Source of the DNA: Cellulophaga sp. L1A9
Lineage (GTDB): Bacteria; Bacteroidota; Bacteroidia; Flavobacteriales; Flavobacteriaceae
Assembly: GCF_009797025.1 (NCBI RefSeq)
Contig: NZ_CP047027.1
Span: 3,782,001 to 3,846,000, forward strand
Length of the DNA: 64,000 bases
Direction of reading: 5' to 3'
Below the pieces are notes generated by a model that did not search any database, was not told the origin of the DNA, and saw nothing but the letters and a program-made list of their open reading frames with translations. This document shows positions 8,311 through 16,785 of the stretch, in pieces. Made by a program: the position numbers and the translations under genes. Each line of letters begins with the position of its first letter. The stretch's first letter is position 1.

Positions 8311-9423
8311 TTAATTAACATGTGGTGATTCGCAAATCATAATTTTGTTGTTTTGAATATATGCTATGTATTTTTCATTAATAAAAAATGGATGAATGGC
8401 CTCATGTTCTGGAACTATTTTTATCACTTGCTTTTTTTCTAAATCAGCTTCCCAAATACATCGATAATTAAAACCACTATTATCAAAATATAGTATATTC
8501 TTGGTATTGTGCCAGTCTAATCCTCCAAAAAATAGTTTTTTGTCTGAGTCATTATCTATAATATAATCGTTATCAACTGTAAAAAAACTATTAAAATTAA
8601 AATCAATCTTTTTTAATTTATTCAATTTGTTAAAGCTAAAAGATTCAAATTGTCTATATCTAAAATCAATTGAATAAGCATCAGTAATCGCAACTATTGA
8701 ATTGTTATAGTTGAAAAATGCCCTCATAGGATAGCCTTCATTAAAATAAACATCTGATAAAATATTATCATAAACTCTTTCTGATTTTTTCTTAGAGTTA
8801 ATCTTGTAAACATAAAATTCCTTTTTACGGTCGGCGTTTAATTTATAATAATATACATCATTGCCCTTTATAATAATATTGTCTAGTTGCTTTAATAGAG
8901 AATCATCAAGATGTCTCTCTTCAGTATGATGATCAAAATATGCACCTTTTGAAGGTATTTTAAAAGTATCTATTACGATTATTTGCTTTAACTCGTCTAA
9001 TTCATATAGAGCCACATTAAAATTGTTTTTTGAATAATTTTGTATTCCTAAAAAATAAAAATACATTTTTCCATTAAGTTCACTAACTTTAACGTTACAA
9101 TATATTTCACCTTCATTTTTCGAAGTGTAAAATTCACCACGTTTCCAATATTCGTCTTTAACAGTTTGTTTATAATCTATAGGGAGATAATTTAACACGC
9201 TCGAACTTTGTTTTAACTTTTGCTTTAAAAAAATAACACTATCACGAAAATTTTCTTGATTTCGAAGAATATCCTTATATCTTATTTTTATATCAGTAAG
9301 AGAATCTTTTGTAATTCGTAATTTTTGTTCAAGTTCTTTGATACGTTTATTTTCTGCTTCATTTTGAATATCACAAGCAAACAAAAACATTGTAGTAGCT
9401 ATTAAATATATATATTTTGTCAT
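8311..9423 (-). CDS. Cassette-borne putative lipoprotein with coiled coil
   Basis: A 370-residue protein. The N-terminus ends in the lipobox FLFAC (Cys17). Residues ~20-75 are a charged coiled coil (KRIKELEQKLRITKDSL). The remainder is rich in repeated aromatic/beta motifs (YFYFLGIQNYSK, YYYKLNADRKKEFYVYKINS), suggesting a beta-propeller-like fold; family not certain. It is the only gene in the cassette 8100-9504 (ends GTTGTATGTA and TACATACAAC). It probably sits in the outer membrane or periplasm. Confidence 0.68.
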   Translation of the reverse strand: MTKYIYLIATTMFLFACDIQNEAENKRIKELEQKLRITKDSLTDIKIRYKDILRNQENFRDSVIFLKQKLKQSSSVLNYLPIDYKQTVKDEYWKRGEFYTSKNEGEIYCNVKVSELNGKMYFYFLGIQNYSKNNFNVALYELDELKQIIVIDTFKIPSKGAYFDHHTEERHLDDSLLKQLDNIIIKGNDVYYYKLNADRKKEFYVYKINSKKKSERVYDNILSDVYFNEGYPMRAFFNYNNSIVAITDAYSIDFRYRQFESFSFNKLNKLKKIDFNFNSFFTVDNDYIIDNDSDKKLFFGGLDWHNTKNILYFDNSGFNYRCIWEADLEKKQVIKIVPEHEAIHPFFINEKYIAYIQNNKIMICESPHVN

Positions 9424-9494
9424 GATTAGATTACTTTTTTATAAATAAAACCTCATTTTTTTAATAAGATTTTATTTATATTTAGGTATGTAAT

Positions 9495-9688
9495 TACATA
9501 CAACGGTTTAGCTATGAACAGTACGGGAGCAAACTAACGTTTGCTTTCCGCCACGCACATAGCGAAATCTTTTTGTTTTGTTTTTTCTTTTCCTTGTTTA
9601 AAGCAAAATCCTAAAGATTTTGCGGACTTTATAAAAATACACAAACCCTGCGATTAAGCCCGCAGTCCGTATTGTTTATAGGTTGTGT
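9495..9688. repeat. attC-like palindrome E (right core displaced by IS1182-like element)
   Basis: Left arm ACAACGGTTTAGCTATGAAC, inner boxes CAGTACGGG/CAGTCCGTATTG, right arm GTTTATAGGTTGTGT. The central hairpin GCAAAATC-CTAAA-GATTTTGC is present. The right arm runs directly into the IS element, and the GTT core of the next cassette appears after it at 11438. Confidence 0.85.
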
Positions 9689-9737
9689 GCCTGTTGCACA
9701 AGTTAGCAATTAATTGACATATCGTTAAAGTAAATTA

Positions 9738-11230
9738 TTGATTGATTTCTTAACTTTAAGGATGCAAGGCAAAAAAACATATCAAGAAAAGCTTTTTAAT
9801 AGTTTTCGCTTAAGCGAACGAGTTCCTCAAGACAATTTTTATCGTTTATTAAAAGGTGTATTAGATTTAAATTTTCTCTATGTTCAAACCAAGAGTTACT
9901 ATGGCGATAGCGGCCAGAAGAGTATAGATCCGGTAGTGTTTTTCAAGTTGTGTTTAGTTGGTTATTTAGAGAATATTATCAGTGACCGTAAATTAATACA
10001 GCATTGTTCTATGCGATTAGATATTCTCTATTTCATTGATTACGATTTAGACGAGGAGCTTCCTTGGCACAGTACGATAAGTAGGACTCGTCAGTTGTTT
10101 CCTGAGTCAGTATTTGAAGAAGTTTTCACTAAAGTACTTAGTATGTGTATAGAAAAGGGCATGGTGAGTGGTCATACCCAAGCTATTGATTCTGCCCCTA
10201 TAAAAGCGAATGCAAGTATGGATACTTTGGAGCTTAAAGTACCTGAAGAAGATTTGCAAGCACATTTGCGAAAGGTTCGTGTGTTTAGTTCTATGGACAA
10301 AGAAACACCGCATCGTAAAAGCAAAGGCGATAAGTCAGATAGAGGTCAGCGTATCGTTACAGCGAGCAAGAAAGAACTAGGTGCTATCCAAAGCAGAAAT
10401 AAGAAATGGAGTACAGATCAAGACCAACGACCAGGGTCAGGAAACAAAGGCTCGAAGTATACCAGTAATAAAACCCATTATAGTCCTACTGATCCAGATG
10501 CTCGGATTAGTGTAAAGCCTGGCAAGGCTCGGAAGCTAAATTACTTGAGTCAGTTAAGTGTGGATACGGCTAGTCATGTCATCACCGACATTCGGGCGTA
10601 TCATGCTGATGGTAAGGACAATCAACAATTGCCAGATATAGTAGAACGTTTACATAAGCGTTTGTGGCAACAGGGTCTGTTTTGGGAAAATTGTGTTGCG
10701 GACACTGGCTACAGTAGTGGCGAGAACTATGCTTATTTAGAGCAAAAAAGGACTTAAAAGTTTTATTCCTCCACATGGGACCTATAAAGGTGGACCGGAT
10801 GGTTTTATTTATAATAGGGAAGAAGATTATTATCAGTGCCCACAAGGAAAGATTATTCCCTTTACCAAAGCGTTTAATGATTATAGAACGGGGAACAAAG
10901 AAGAAAGAATATAGGGCACGAAAACATGTTTGTGTTGCTTGCCCAATGCGCAGTAGTTGTCTAGGGAAAAGTGCCCAAGAAAAGAAGTTTAGTGTAACGT
11001 ATTACCGAGAAGAATATGAACGTAATAATGCTAGGGTACACAGTCCACAGGGCAGATACATGAAAGGCAAACGCCAAAGTACAGTTGAACCCGTATTTGG
11101 TACTTTAACGCAGTTTATGGGCTTACGGAAAATAAATACGCTAGGCTTAAAACAAGCCAATAAGGTGATGCACCTATCAGCAATAGCCTATAATCTGAAG
11201 ACCTGCCTGCCGGCAGGCAGGAGTACCTGA
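9738..11230 (+). pseudogene. IS1182-like transposase, two frameshifts
   Basis: The N-terminal DUF772-type domain (DPVVFFKLCLVGYLENIISD) is followed by a DDE transposase_11-like core (VADTGYSSGENYAYLEQK) and a Cys-rich segment (CVACPMRSSCLG). Compared with copy 2, this copy has an extra A at 10744-10749 and an extra G at 10890-10893, so the frame stops at 10757. The in-frame C-terminal part resumes only after the second indel. Translation may begin at TTG 9738 or ATG 9762. The 20-bp palindrome at its 3' end encodes the C-terminal CLPAGR. Confidence 0.88.
11202..11221. repeat. 20-bp palindrome at the 3' end of the transposase gene
   Basis: The sequence is identical to the palindrome at 7038 inside the unrelated IS110 transposase. 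Here it is read as part of the C-terminus, with a stop a few codons later. Confidence 0.9.
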
Positions 11231-11368
11231 AATTCACTCAAAAACACGTAAAAAGTGGAGCAGGAATGGGGTCTTTGTTCATTCTTCTAAAAAAGACTTT
11301 ATATGCTCTAAAAAACTCATGTTTAAGCACCTCAAAAATAACCAATTACTTGACTAATTGAAAAATGA

Positions 11369-11388
11369 AACCGCCTTAAAAGGCGGTT
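11369..11388 (+). terminator. Hairpin downstream of IS1182-like transposase
   Basis: AACCGCC-TTAAAA-GGCGGTT forms a strong stem. It is not followed by a long T run, so it could be a terminator or an IS end structure. It is duplicated in copy 2 at about 13739-13758. Confidence 0.5.
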
Positions 11389-11699
11389 ATAAAGGCCATT
11401 ATTTTATAAATTATGGAGTTGTGCAACGGTTACTGTTGTTACCAACTGTTTTTTTTCGTCCGAGTGTTCCGTTATCTTTGGGTTTCCTTTCTCTTTTTAT
11501 TCCGCTCGAGTAAAAAGTCCGTCACATTTTCCTTTTTTTGAATCCGTTCAGATTTACAATTCTATCCGTACTTTTTTCCGTTCGACTGGAATCGGTCTGC
11601 GCAAACTTGCTAAAAAGTCCGTCTGCGTTTCGATTGCGCAAGAGTAAAAATTCCCACATATAGTTTTTCAGAAATCCGTACGTATTTTTTCCGCTTCGT

Positions 11700-11849
11700 T
11701 TAGACTTCGTAATACCATAAAAAATGCTGATACGAGCCATATTGTGAACCAGAAATAGATACAATTTCCAACTTATTTGTGTTTGCATTCACAAAATCTA
11801 CAAGTTTTTGCTTTTTATTAAATTCGATAACTTTTAATTTTTTTTCCAT
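11700..11849 (-). CDS. Small cassette-borne protein (49 aa)
   Basis: A short reading frame starts at 11849, 20 bp inside the cassette edge, as in the other cassettes. It encodes MEKKLKVIEFNKKQKLVDFV followed by NANTNKLEIVSISGSQYGSY and QHFLWYYEV. No signal peptide; probably cytoplasmic. The rest of the cassette (11448-11699) has no convincing in-frame extension, so the gene may be naturally short or truncated by a frameshift. A larger reading frame on the same strand at 11522-11788 overlaps it in another phase and looks less protein-like. The cassette ends are GTTACCAACT and AGTTGGTAAC. Confidence 0.45.
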   Translation of the reverse strand: MEKKLKVIEFNKKQKLVDFVNANTNKLEIVSISGSQYGSYQHFLWYYEV

Positions 11850-11870
11850 CTCTAATGTTTGTCAAAATAG

Positions 11871-12060
11871 TTGGTAACGTTAAATATATGGCAAGTTGGG
11901 CAGAAAATAAGCGATTACTTTCGGTTTAACCACAAGCCAAATCTTTTTATTTTGTTTTAATTTTTCTTATTTAATACCAAATCAAAAGATTTGGCGACTT
12001 TGCAAATAGAAACAGACCTTTGGATTAAACACTAATCTCCCAATTTGCTATATATAGTGT
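11871..12060. repeat. attC-like palindrome F (right core displaced by IS1182-like element)
   Basis: The left arm GGTAACGTTAAATATATGGC and the right arm TTTGCTATATATAGTGT pair as in element B, with the same central hairpin GCCAAATC-type (ACCAAATC-AAAA-GATTTGGC). IS1182-like copy 2 begins directly after GTGT. Confidence 0.83.
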
Positions 12061-12109
12061 GCCTGTTGCACAAGTTAGCAATTAATTGACATAGCGTTAA
12101 AGTAAATTA

Positions 12110-13599
12110 TTGATTGATTTCTTAACTTTAAGGATGCAAGGCAAAAAAACATATCAAGAAAAGCTTTTTAATAGTTTTCGCTTAAGCGAACGAGTTCCTC
12201 AAGACAATTTTTATCGTTTATTAAAAGGTGTATTAGATTTAAATTTTCTCTATGTTCAAACCAAGAGTTACTATGGCGACAGTGGCCAGAAGAGTATAGA
12301 TCCGGTAGTGTTTTTCAAGTTGTGTTTAGTTGGTTATTTAGAGAATATTATCAGTGACCGTAAATTAATACAGCATTGTTCTATGCGATTAGATATTCTC
12401 TATTTCATTGATTACGATTTAGACGAGGAGCTTCCTTGGCACAGTACGATAAGTAGGACTCGTCAGTTGTTTCCTGAGTCAGTATTTGAAGAAGTTTTCA
12501 CTAAAGTACTTAGTATGTGTATAGAAAAGGGCATGGTGAGTGGCCATACACAAGCTATTGATTCTGCCCCTATAAAAGCGAATGCAAGTATGGATACTTT
12601 GGAGCTTAAAGTACCTGAAGAAGATTTGCAAGCACATTTGCGAAAGGTTCGTGTGTTTAGTTCTATGGACAAAGAAACACCGCATCGTAAAAGCAAAGGC
12701 GATAAGTCAGATAGAGGTCAGCGTATCGTTACAGCGAGCAAGAAAGAACTAGGTGCTATCCAAAGCAGAAATAAGAAATGGAGTACAGATCAAGACAACG
12801 ACCAGGGTCAGGAAACAAAGGCTCGAAGTATACCAGTAATAAAACCCATTATAGTCCTACTGATCCAGATGCTCGGATTAGTGTAAAGCCTGGCAAGGCT
12901 CGGAAGCTAAATTACTTGAGTCAGTTAAGTGTGGATACGGCTAGTCATGTCATCACCGACATTCGGGCGTATCATGCTGATGGAAAAGACAATCAACAAT
13001 TACCAGATATAGTAGAACGTTTACATAAGCGTTTGTGGCAACAGGGTCTGTTTTGGGAAAATTGTGTTGCGGACACTGGCTACAGTAGTGGCGAGAACTA
13101 TGCTTATTTAGAGCAGAAAGGACTTAGAAGTTTTATTCCTCCACATGGGACCTATAAAGGTGGTCCGGATGGTTTTATTTATAATAGAGAAGAAGATTAT
13201 TATCAGTGTCCACAAGGAAAGATTATCCCCTTTACTAAAGCGTTTAATGATTATAGAACAGGAACAAAAAAGAAAGAATATAGGGCACGAAAACATGTTT
13301 GTGTTGCTTGCCCAATGCGCAGTAGTTGTCTAGGGAAAAGTGCCCAAGAAAAGAAGTTTAGTGTAACGTATTACCGAGAAGAATATGAACGTAATAATGC
13401 TAGGGTACACAGTCCACAGGGCAGATACATGAAAGGCAAACGGCAAAGTACAGTTGAACCCGTATTTGGTACTTTAACGCAGTTTATGGGCTTACGGAAA
13501 ATAAATACGCTAGGCTTAAAACAAGCCAATAAGGTGATGCACCTATCAGCAATAGCCTATAATCTGAAGACCTGCCTGCCGGCAGGCAGGAGTACCTGA
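12110..13599 (+). pseudogene. IS1182-like transposase, one frameshift
   Basis: The same domains as copy 1. A single base is missing near 12796 (CAAGACAACG here against CAAGACCAACG in copy 1), so the frame ends at 12886. The rest continues in another phase from about 12790 to 13599 without further damage, including the stretch where copy 1 is broken. The two copies carry different lesions, so an intact ancestor existed. Confidence 0.88.
13571..13590. repeat. 20-bp palindrome, third perfect copy
   Basis: CCTGCCTGCCGGCAGGCAGG at the 3' end of the second IS1182-like transposase, at the same position as in copy 1. Confidence 0.9.
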
Positions 13600-13820
13600 A
13601 ATTCACTCAAAAACACGTAAAAAGTGGAGCAGGAATGGGGTCTTTATTCATTCTTCTAAAAAAGACCTTATATGCTCTAAAAAACTCATGTTTAAGCACC
13701 TCAAAAATAACCAGTTACTTAACTAATTGAAAAATGAAACCGCCTTAAAAGGCGGTTATAAAGGCCATTATTTTATAAATTATGGAGTTGTGCAACGGTT
13801 ACTATTGTTGTAAACAGTAT

Positions 13821-14297
13821 TTATTTCCGTTTGTAAATTAAAACGTATTTTTCTCTATCTGCTATTGTCATTCCATCTTTTGAATAAATCAATATTTTTT
13901 CCTTTACAGGTTTCTGATAATAAAATCCGTCTTTTCTTTTCTTTACAATTTTTGCTTTTTTCAGAGATGGCAAATATGGACTGTCAGGTGCAATTTGTAA
14001 TTCTAAATTTATCTCTTGAGTCTTTTTGTCAAAATACCAAGTTCCAAATGACACATTCAACGGATTAAAACTTTTATATGTTCCATCTTCATTGAAAATA
14101 TAACTATCTCTATTCACATTTTCAATTCCCATATCTCTTCCGAATCTTATCAAAGGAATTTTAGTTTGCTTTTCTCCATTCTCATCTTGCAATTCTATAA
14201 ACTCCCATTCTCCAATTAAATCAGATTCAGTTAAGTTTTGAGAAATTCCGACTTGGAAAATCAATAATGATAGTATTAAGAATATTGTTTTTCTCAT
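13821..14297 (-). CDS. Cassette-borne secreted protein, lipocalin-like
   Basis: A 158-residue protein with a signal peptide (MRKTIFLILSLLIFQVGISQ). The mature part starts LTESDLIGEWEFIEL and has EDGTYKSFNPLNVSFGTWYF, a pattern seen in Bacteroidota lipocalin-like proteins of small beta-barrel fold. The start codon lies 5 bp from the cassette core GGTTGGTAAC. The two ends of this cassette (GTTGTAAACA at 13808 and TTGGTAAC at 14302-14309) do not match each other, unlike the other cassettes, probably because IS-mediated rearrangement changed one side. Exact function unknown. Confidence 0.68.
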   Translation of the reverse strand: MRKTIFLILSLLIFQVGISQNLTESDLIGEWEFIELQDENGEKQTKIPLIRFGRDMGIENVNRDSYIFNEDGTYKSFNPLNVSFGTWYFDKKTQEINLELQIAPDSPYLPSLKKAKIVKKRKDGFYYQKPVKEKILIYSKDGMTIADREKYVLIYKRK

Positions 14298-14301
14298 ATG
14301 G

Positions 14302-14384
14302 TTGGTAACGATAGATGTATAATTTGTGGCCTTTATTCATATCAGTTAGTTTAGGCCATAAATTATACAGCGTGTTGTGTGCCG
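14302..14384. repeat. attC-like palindrome G (short form, about 80 bp)
   Basis: The left arm GGTAACGATAGATGTATAAT (continuing TTGTGGCC) pairs with the right arm GGCCATAAATTATACAGCG and the core GTGTTGTGTGCC. The spacer after AAC is 6 nt on the left and 4 on the right, the same 2-nt asymmetry as in the large sites. At about 80 bp it falls in the classical attC size range. Confidence 0.82.
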
Positions 14385-14783
14385 TTTTATTTTAATTTTT
14401 ACTTTTCTAAAATTAGCAATAAAAAAGGTAACCGTTTAAAATACCGAACGTAATAGATCCATTTTTTTAAAGATTACCCATACTTATGTTTTTATGTAGA
14501 AGCATGAAACGTTAGTATGGGAAACAGAAAAATCGATCTCCTATTTTGTTATAAATCCATAATTATTTGACTTTGTATTTTATTTTAACGTCCTTATAAC
14601 AAGTATTTTAACGTGATAACGTTTAGAAAGTCTTCTTTCTACGCCATCAAGCGCAATACTTGAGTTATAATTCCATCCTAAAGGCTGTAATTTATAACTA
14701 ACAAAACAGGAGATCTCCCATTTCTTTATTCATAAACCTTTATTCATAAACTTTAAAAAAATGTCTTAGCGGTATTGCAAATG
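14385..14783. other. Cassette without a recognisable gene
   Basis: The interval lies between palindromes G and H. Its ends GTTGTG-TGCC and GGCATCACAAC are complementary apart from a one-base insertion. No reading frame with protein-like composition was found on either strand. It may be a decayed gene or a non-coding cassette. Confidence 0.5.
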
Positions 14784-14987
14784 GCATCACAACGTTTAGG
14801 CTATGAGTAGTGCGGAAGCAAACTTGCGTTTAACTTACCTTTAAGCACTTAGCCAAAGCATTTTATTTGCGTTTAATTTTATTTGGTTCTAAATGTCTAA
14901 TCAAACTGGTTTGGCGACATAGTAAATATACACAAACGATTTAATTAAACACCAAACCTCCGCATTACTTATAGGGTTTGTTACCAC
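14784..14987. repeat. attC-like palindrome H
   Basis: Left arm CACAACGTTTAGGCTATGAG, inner boxes TAGTGCGGAAG/CTCCGCATTAC, right arm TTATAGGGTTTGTTACC. The central part TCAAACTGGTTTGGCGAC still forms a hairpin-like element. Before CTATG the left spacer is 7 nt, against 5 on the right. Confidence 0.83.
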
Positions 14988-15600
14988 ACGTTTTTTATTC
15001 TAACATACGACTACGTAACGCTTTTCCGCTTTTATTTTCCGTAAAGATTGGCGATTACTATTTAGTTTTGAGTGTAGAATTCTTTTGCGCATAAACAGGC
15101 TAAAATCCGACCGTAACAGTTGCGTTTGAGTAAGAATTTCGGCTTAGGTAAACTAGCTAAATTCCTTTTGAAGTATTGGTATAATTACCGTAGAAATCTG
15201 CTAAAAATCGATGTTCAAATTAAGGGGTAGGGAGTAACTTGTTCATTCTGTGCTTAAGCGCTCCTCGCTTGCACGACTTTCTCAAGTTACTCCTTTCCAA
15301 GGTAATATGAAAATAAATTTGTTGTAGTGTACTGATTATTAGTTTATTGCAATTTCAGAAAGATTTAGGTATTTGTTTATTCATTTTTTTCTTGATAAAA
15401 AAACGAACCAAAAAAATCAAGGCTTGACCCTTCGGATATATTTCACATCCTTATTCGCTAAATCAAATGAACTCGCTATCGCTCAAACAGCATTTGATTC
15501 TTAACGCTCTTTTCGGTGGAAATATGAATCCTGCCAGGGATCTAGGCCGTAACCCGATGACTTTGCAATTTACCGTGCAGCTTAGACCTATTTTAGGCAA
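14988..15600. other. Second cassette without a recognisable gene
   Basis: The cassette ends GTTACCACAC (14980-14989) and GTGTGGTAAC (15602-15611) match 10 of 10, so the unit is intact, yet about 610 bp contain no convincing coding region. It includes an imperfect inverted stretch around 15228-15298 (GGAGTAACTTG and CAAGTTACTCC) that could fold as a long hairpin. Confidence 0.5.
15228..15298. repeat. Long inverted repeat inside a gene-less cassette
   Basis: GGAGTAACTTG at about 15231-15241 and CAAGTTACTCC at about 15284-15294 are perfect complements separated by about 42 bp that contain TGCTTAAGCGCTCC. Such a structure could be an RNA hairpin or a small insertion remnant. Confidence 0.5.
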
Positions 15601-15804
15601 TGTGTGGTAACAACGTTTTAGCTATGAACAGTACGGGAGCAAACTAGCGTTTGCTTTCCGCCACGCATATAGCGAAATCTTTTTGTTTTGATTTATTTTT
15701 CCTGTCCAGATCAAAATCCAAAAGATTTTGCGGACTTCATAAAAATACGCAAACCCAGCGATTAAGTGCGAAGCCCGTATTGTTTATAGGTTGTGTTGTA
15801 GCCA
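15601..15804. repeat. attC-like palindrome I
   Basis: Left arm GGTAACAACGTTTTAGCTAT, inner boxes CAGTACGGG/CCCGTATTG, right arm GTTTATAGGTTGTGTTGTAG. Central hairpin AAAATC-CAAAA-GATTTT. The right core GTTGTAGCCA is complemented at 16574-16583. Confidence 0.87.
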
Positions 15805-15808
15805 GTTT

Positions 15809-16564
15809 TTAGCGCATCCAGCCTTCAATTATATAATTTTTCTCCAGTATTTTTATTTCATTTTCTTCATTGTCTGGTTTGAACCAAATTTCAAATCTTG
15901 CTCCATAAGGTTTTCCCCAATCTCCTTCATAAATTGTGAAATCATCATGAGTTCTAAACCTCTTAATACTGTCATTAGTTATATTAATTCTAATACTAGA
16001 ACTTTCTCTTAGTCTTGAAGCTGACAGTTCTATCTCTTGGGTTATTTCAAAAGCTTTAAAAAAAACTGTTCCATTCTTTTTGGAATTAAACCACAAATCA
16101 TATTCATATAGCCCCGGTTGAAAAGAGTTATAAAGTTGAAAATCGATTTTGGTTTTTATAATTTGATTTATACTGTCAGGTCTTATTCCGTCGAAATTTT
16201 CTCCCATTTTTGTGTCAAGTGGTTTTTCCAGCACTATATTTTCGGGTAATTTTAAATTATCCGCAAACGTATCTGTGTCAGGTCCAAACATTGACATAAA
16301 AGTTGAAACAATAATTAATCCGACAACCCCAATAAATAAAATAGCTAGTTGTAATAATCCTAAATGCACTTTTCCTTTGATGAGTTGCCAAATTCCAGCA
16401 ATTAGCAATAAACAGATAGTAAATAGAAGAAAGGAGTCTGATAAGTTTAGAAGCGTTTTATCGGTTGAGGATATGAATATTCGAAAGGTTAAAGCCGAAA
16501 GAAGAAACAAAATCAATGGTAGCCACCATTTTTGTAAAATATATTTTTTTAGAAATTCTATCAT
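15809..16564 (-). CDS. Cassette-borne membrane protein of unknown function
   Basis: A 251-residue protein. Three hydrophobic segments occupy residues ~13-32, ~42-62 and ~70-90 (LPLILFLLSALTF, FLLFTICLLLIAGIW, LGLLQLAILFIGVVGLIIV). A soluble C-terminal domain of ~150 residues follows, rich in beta strands (LYEYDLWFNSKKNGTVFFKA). It is probably an inner-membrane protein with a periplasmic domain. No family recognised. It is the only gene in the cassette 15795-16583, and its start is 10 bp from the cassette edge. Confidence 0.7.
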   Translation of the reverse strand: MIEFLKKYILQKWWLPLILFLLSALTFRIFISSTDKTLLNLSDSFLLFTICLLLIAGIWQLIKGKVHLGLLQLAILFIGVVGLIIVSTFMSMFGPDTDTFADNLKLPENIVLEKPLDTKMGENFDGIRPDSINQIIKTKIDFQLYNSFQPGLYEYDLWFNSKKNGTVFFKAFEITQEIELSASRLRESSSIRINITNDSIKRFRTHDDFTIYEGDWGKPYGARFEIWFKPDNEENEIKILEKNYIIEGWMR

Positions 16565-16573
16565 TTTTTAAAT

Positions 16574-16774
16574 TGGCTACAACGATGGAGCTATGAACAG
16601 TACGGGAGTAAACTAGCGTTTGCTTTCCGCCACGCAAATAGCAAAATCTTTTTGTTTTGTTTTTTCTTTTCTTGTTTAAAGCAAAATCCCAAAGATTTTG
16701 CGGTCATCATAAAAATACATAAACCTTTCGATTAAGCCCGAAACCCGTATTGTTTATAGGTTTTGTTAGCCAAA
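16574..16774. repeat. attC-like palindrome J
   Basis: Left arm GGCTACAACGATGGAGCTAT, right arm GTTTATAGGTTTTGTTAGCC, inner boxes CAGTACGGG/CCCGTATTG. Central hairpin GCAAAATC-CCAAA-GATTTTGC. Spacer 7 nt left and 5 nt right before CTATG. The right core GTTAGCCAAA is complemented at 17623-17632. Confidence 0.88.
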
Positions 16775-16785
16775 GTTATTTCCCG

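Larger units (their letters stand above)
9689..11434 (+). mobile_element. IS1182-like insertion sequence, copy 1, inserted in attC-like site E
   Basis: About 1.75 kb, nearly identical to the second copy at 12061. The ends carry a short inverted repeat: CTGTTGCACAA left and TTGTGCAACGG right. Both copies follow the GTGT of an attC-like right arm and end just before a new GTT core. Downstream of the transposase lies a GC-rich hairpin that probably acts as a terminator. Confidence 0.82.
12061..13804 (+). mobile_element. IS1182-like insertion sequence, copy 2, inserted in attC-like site F
   Basis: The same ends, length and gene as copy 1, differing by scattered substitutions and single-base indels. 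It sits at the equivalent position in a different palindrome, which points to site preference rather than chance. Homologous recombination between the two copies could delete or invert cassettes between them. Confidence 0.82.

Noticed and set aside
11522-11788. 88-codon minus-strand frame in a cassette
   Set aside because: It overlaps, in another phase, the small frame at 11700-11849 whose start is at the standard distance from the cassette edge. The composition is less protein-like, although I cannot exclude it.
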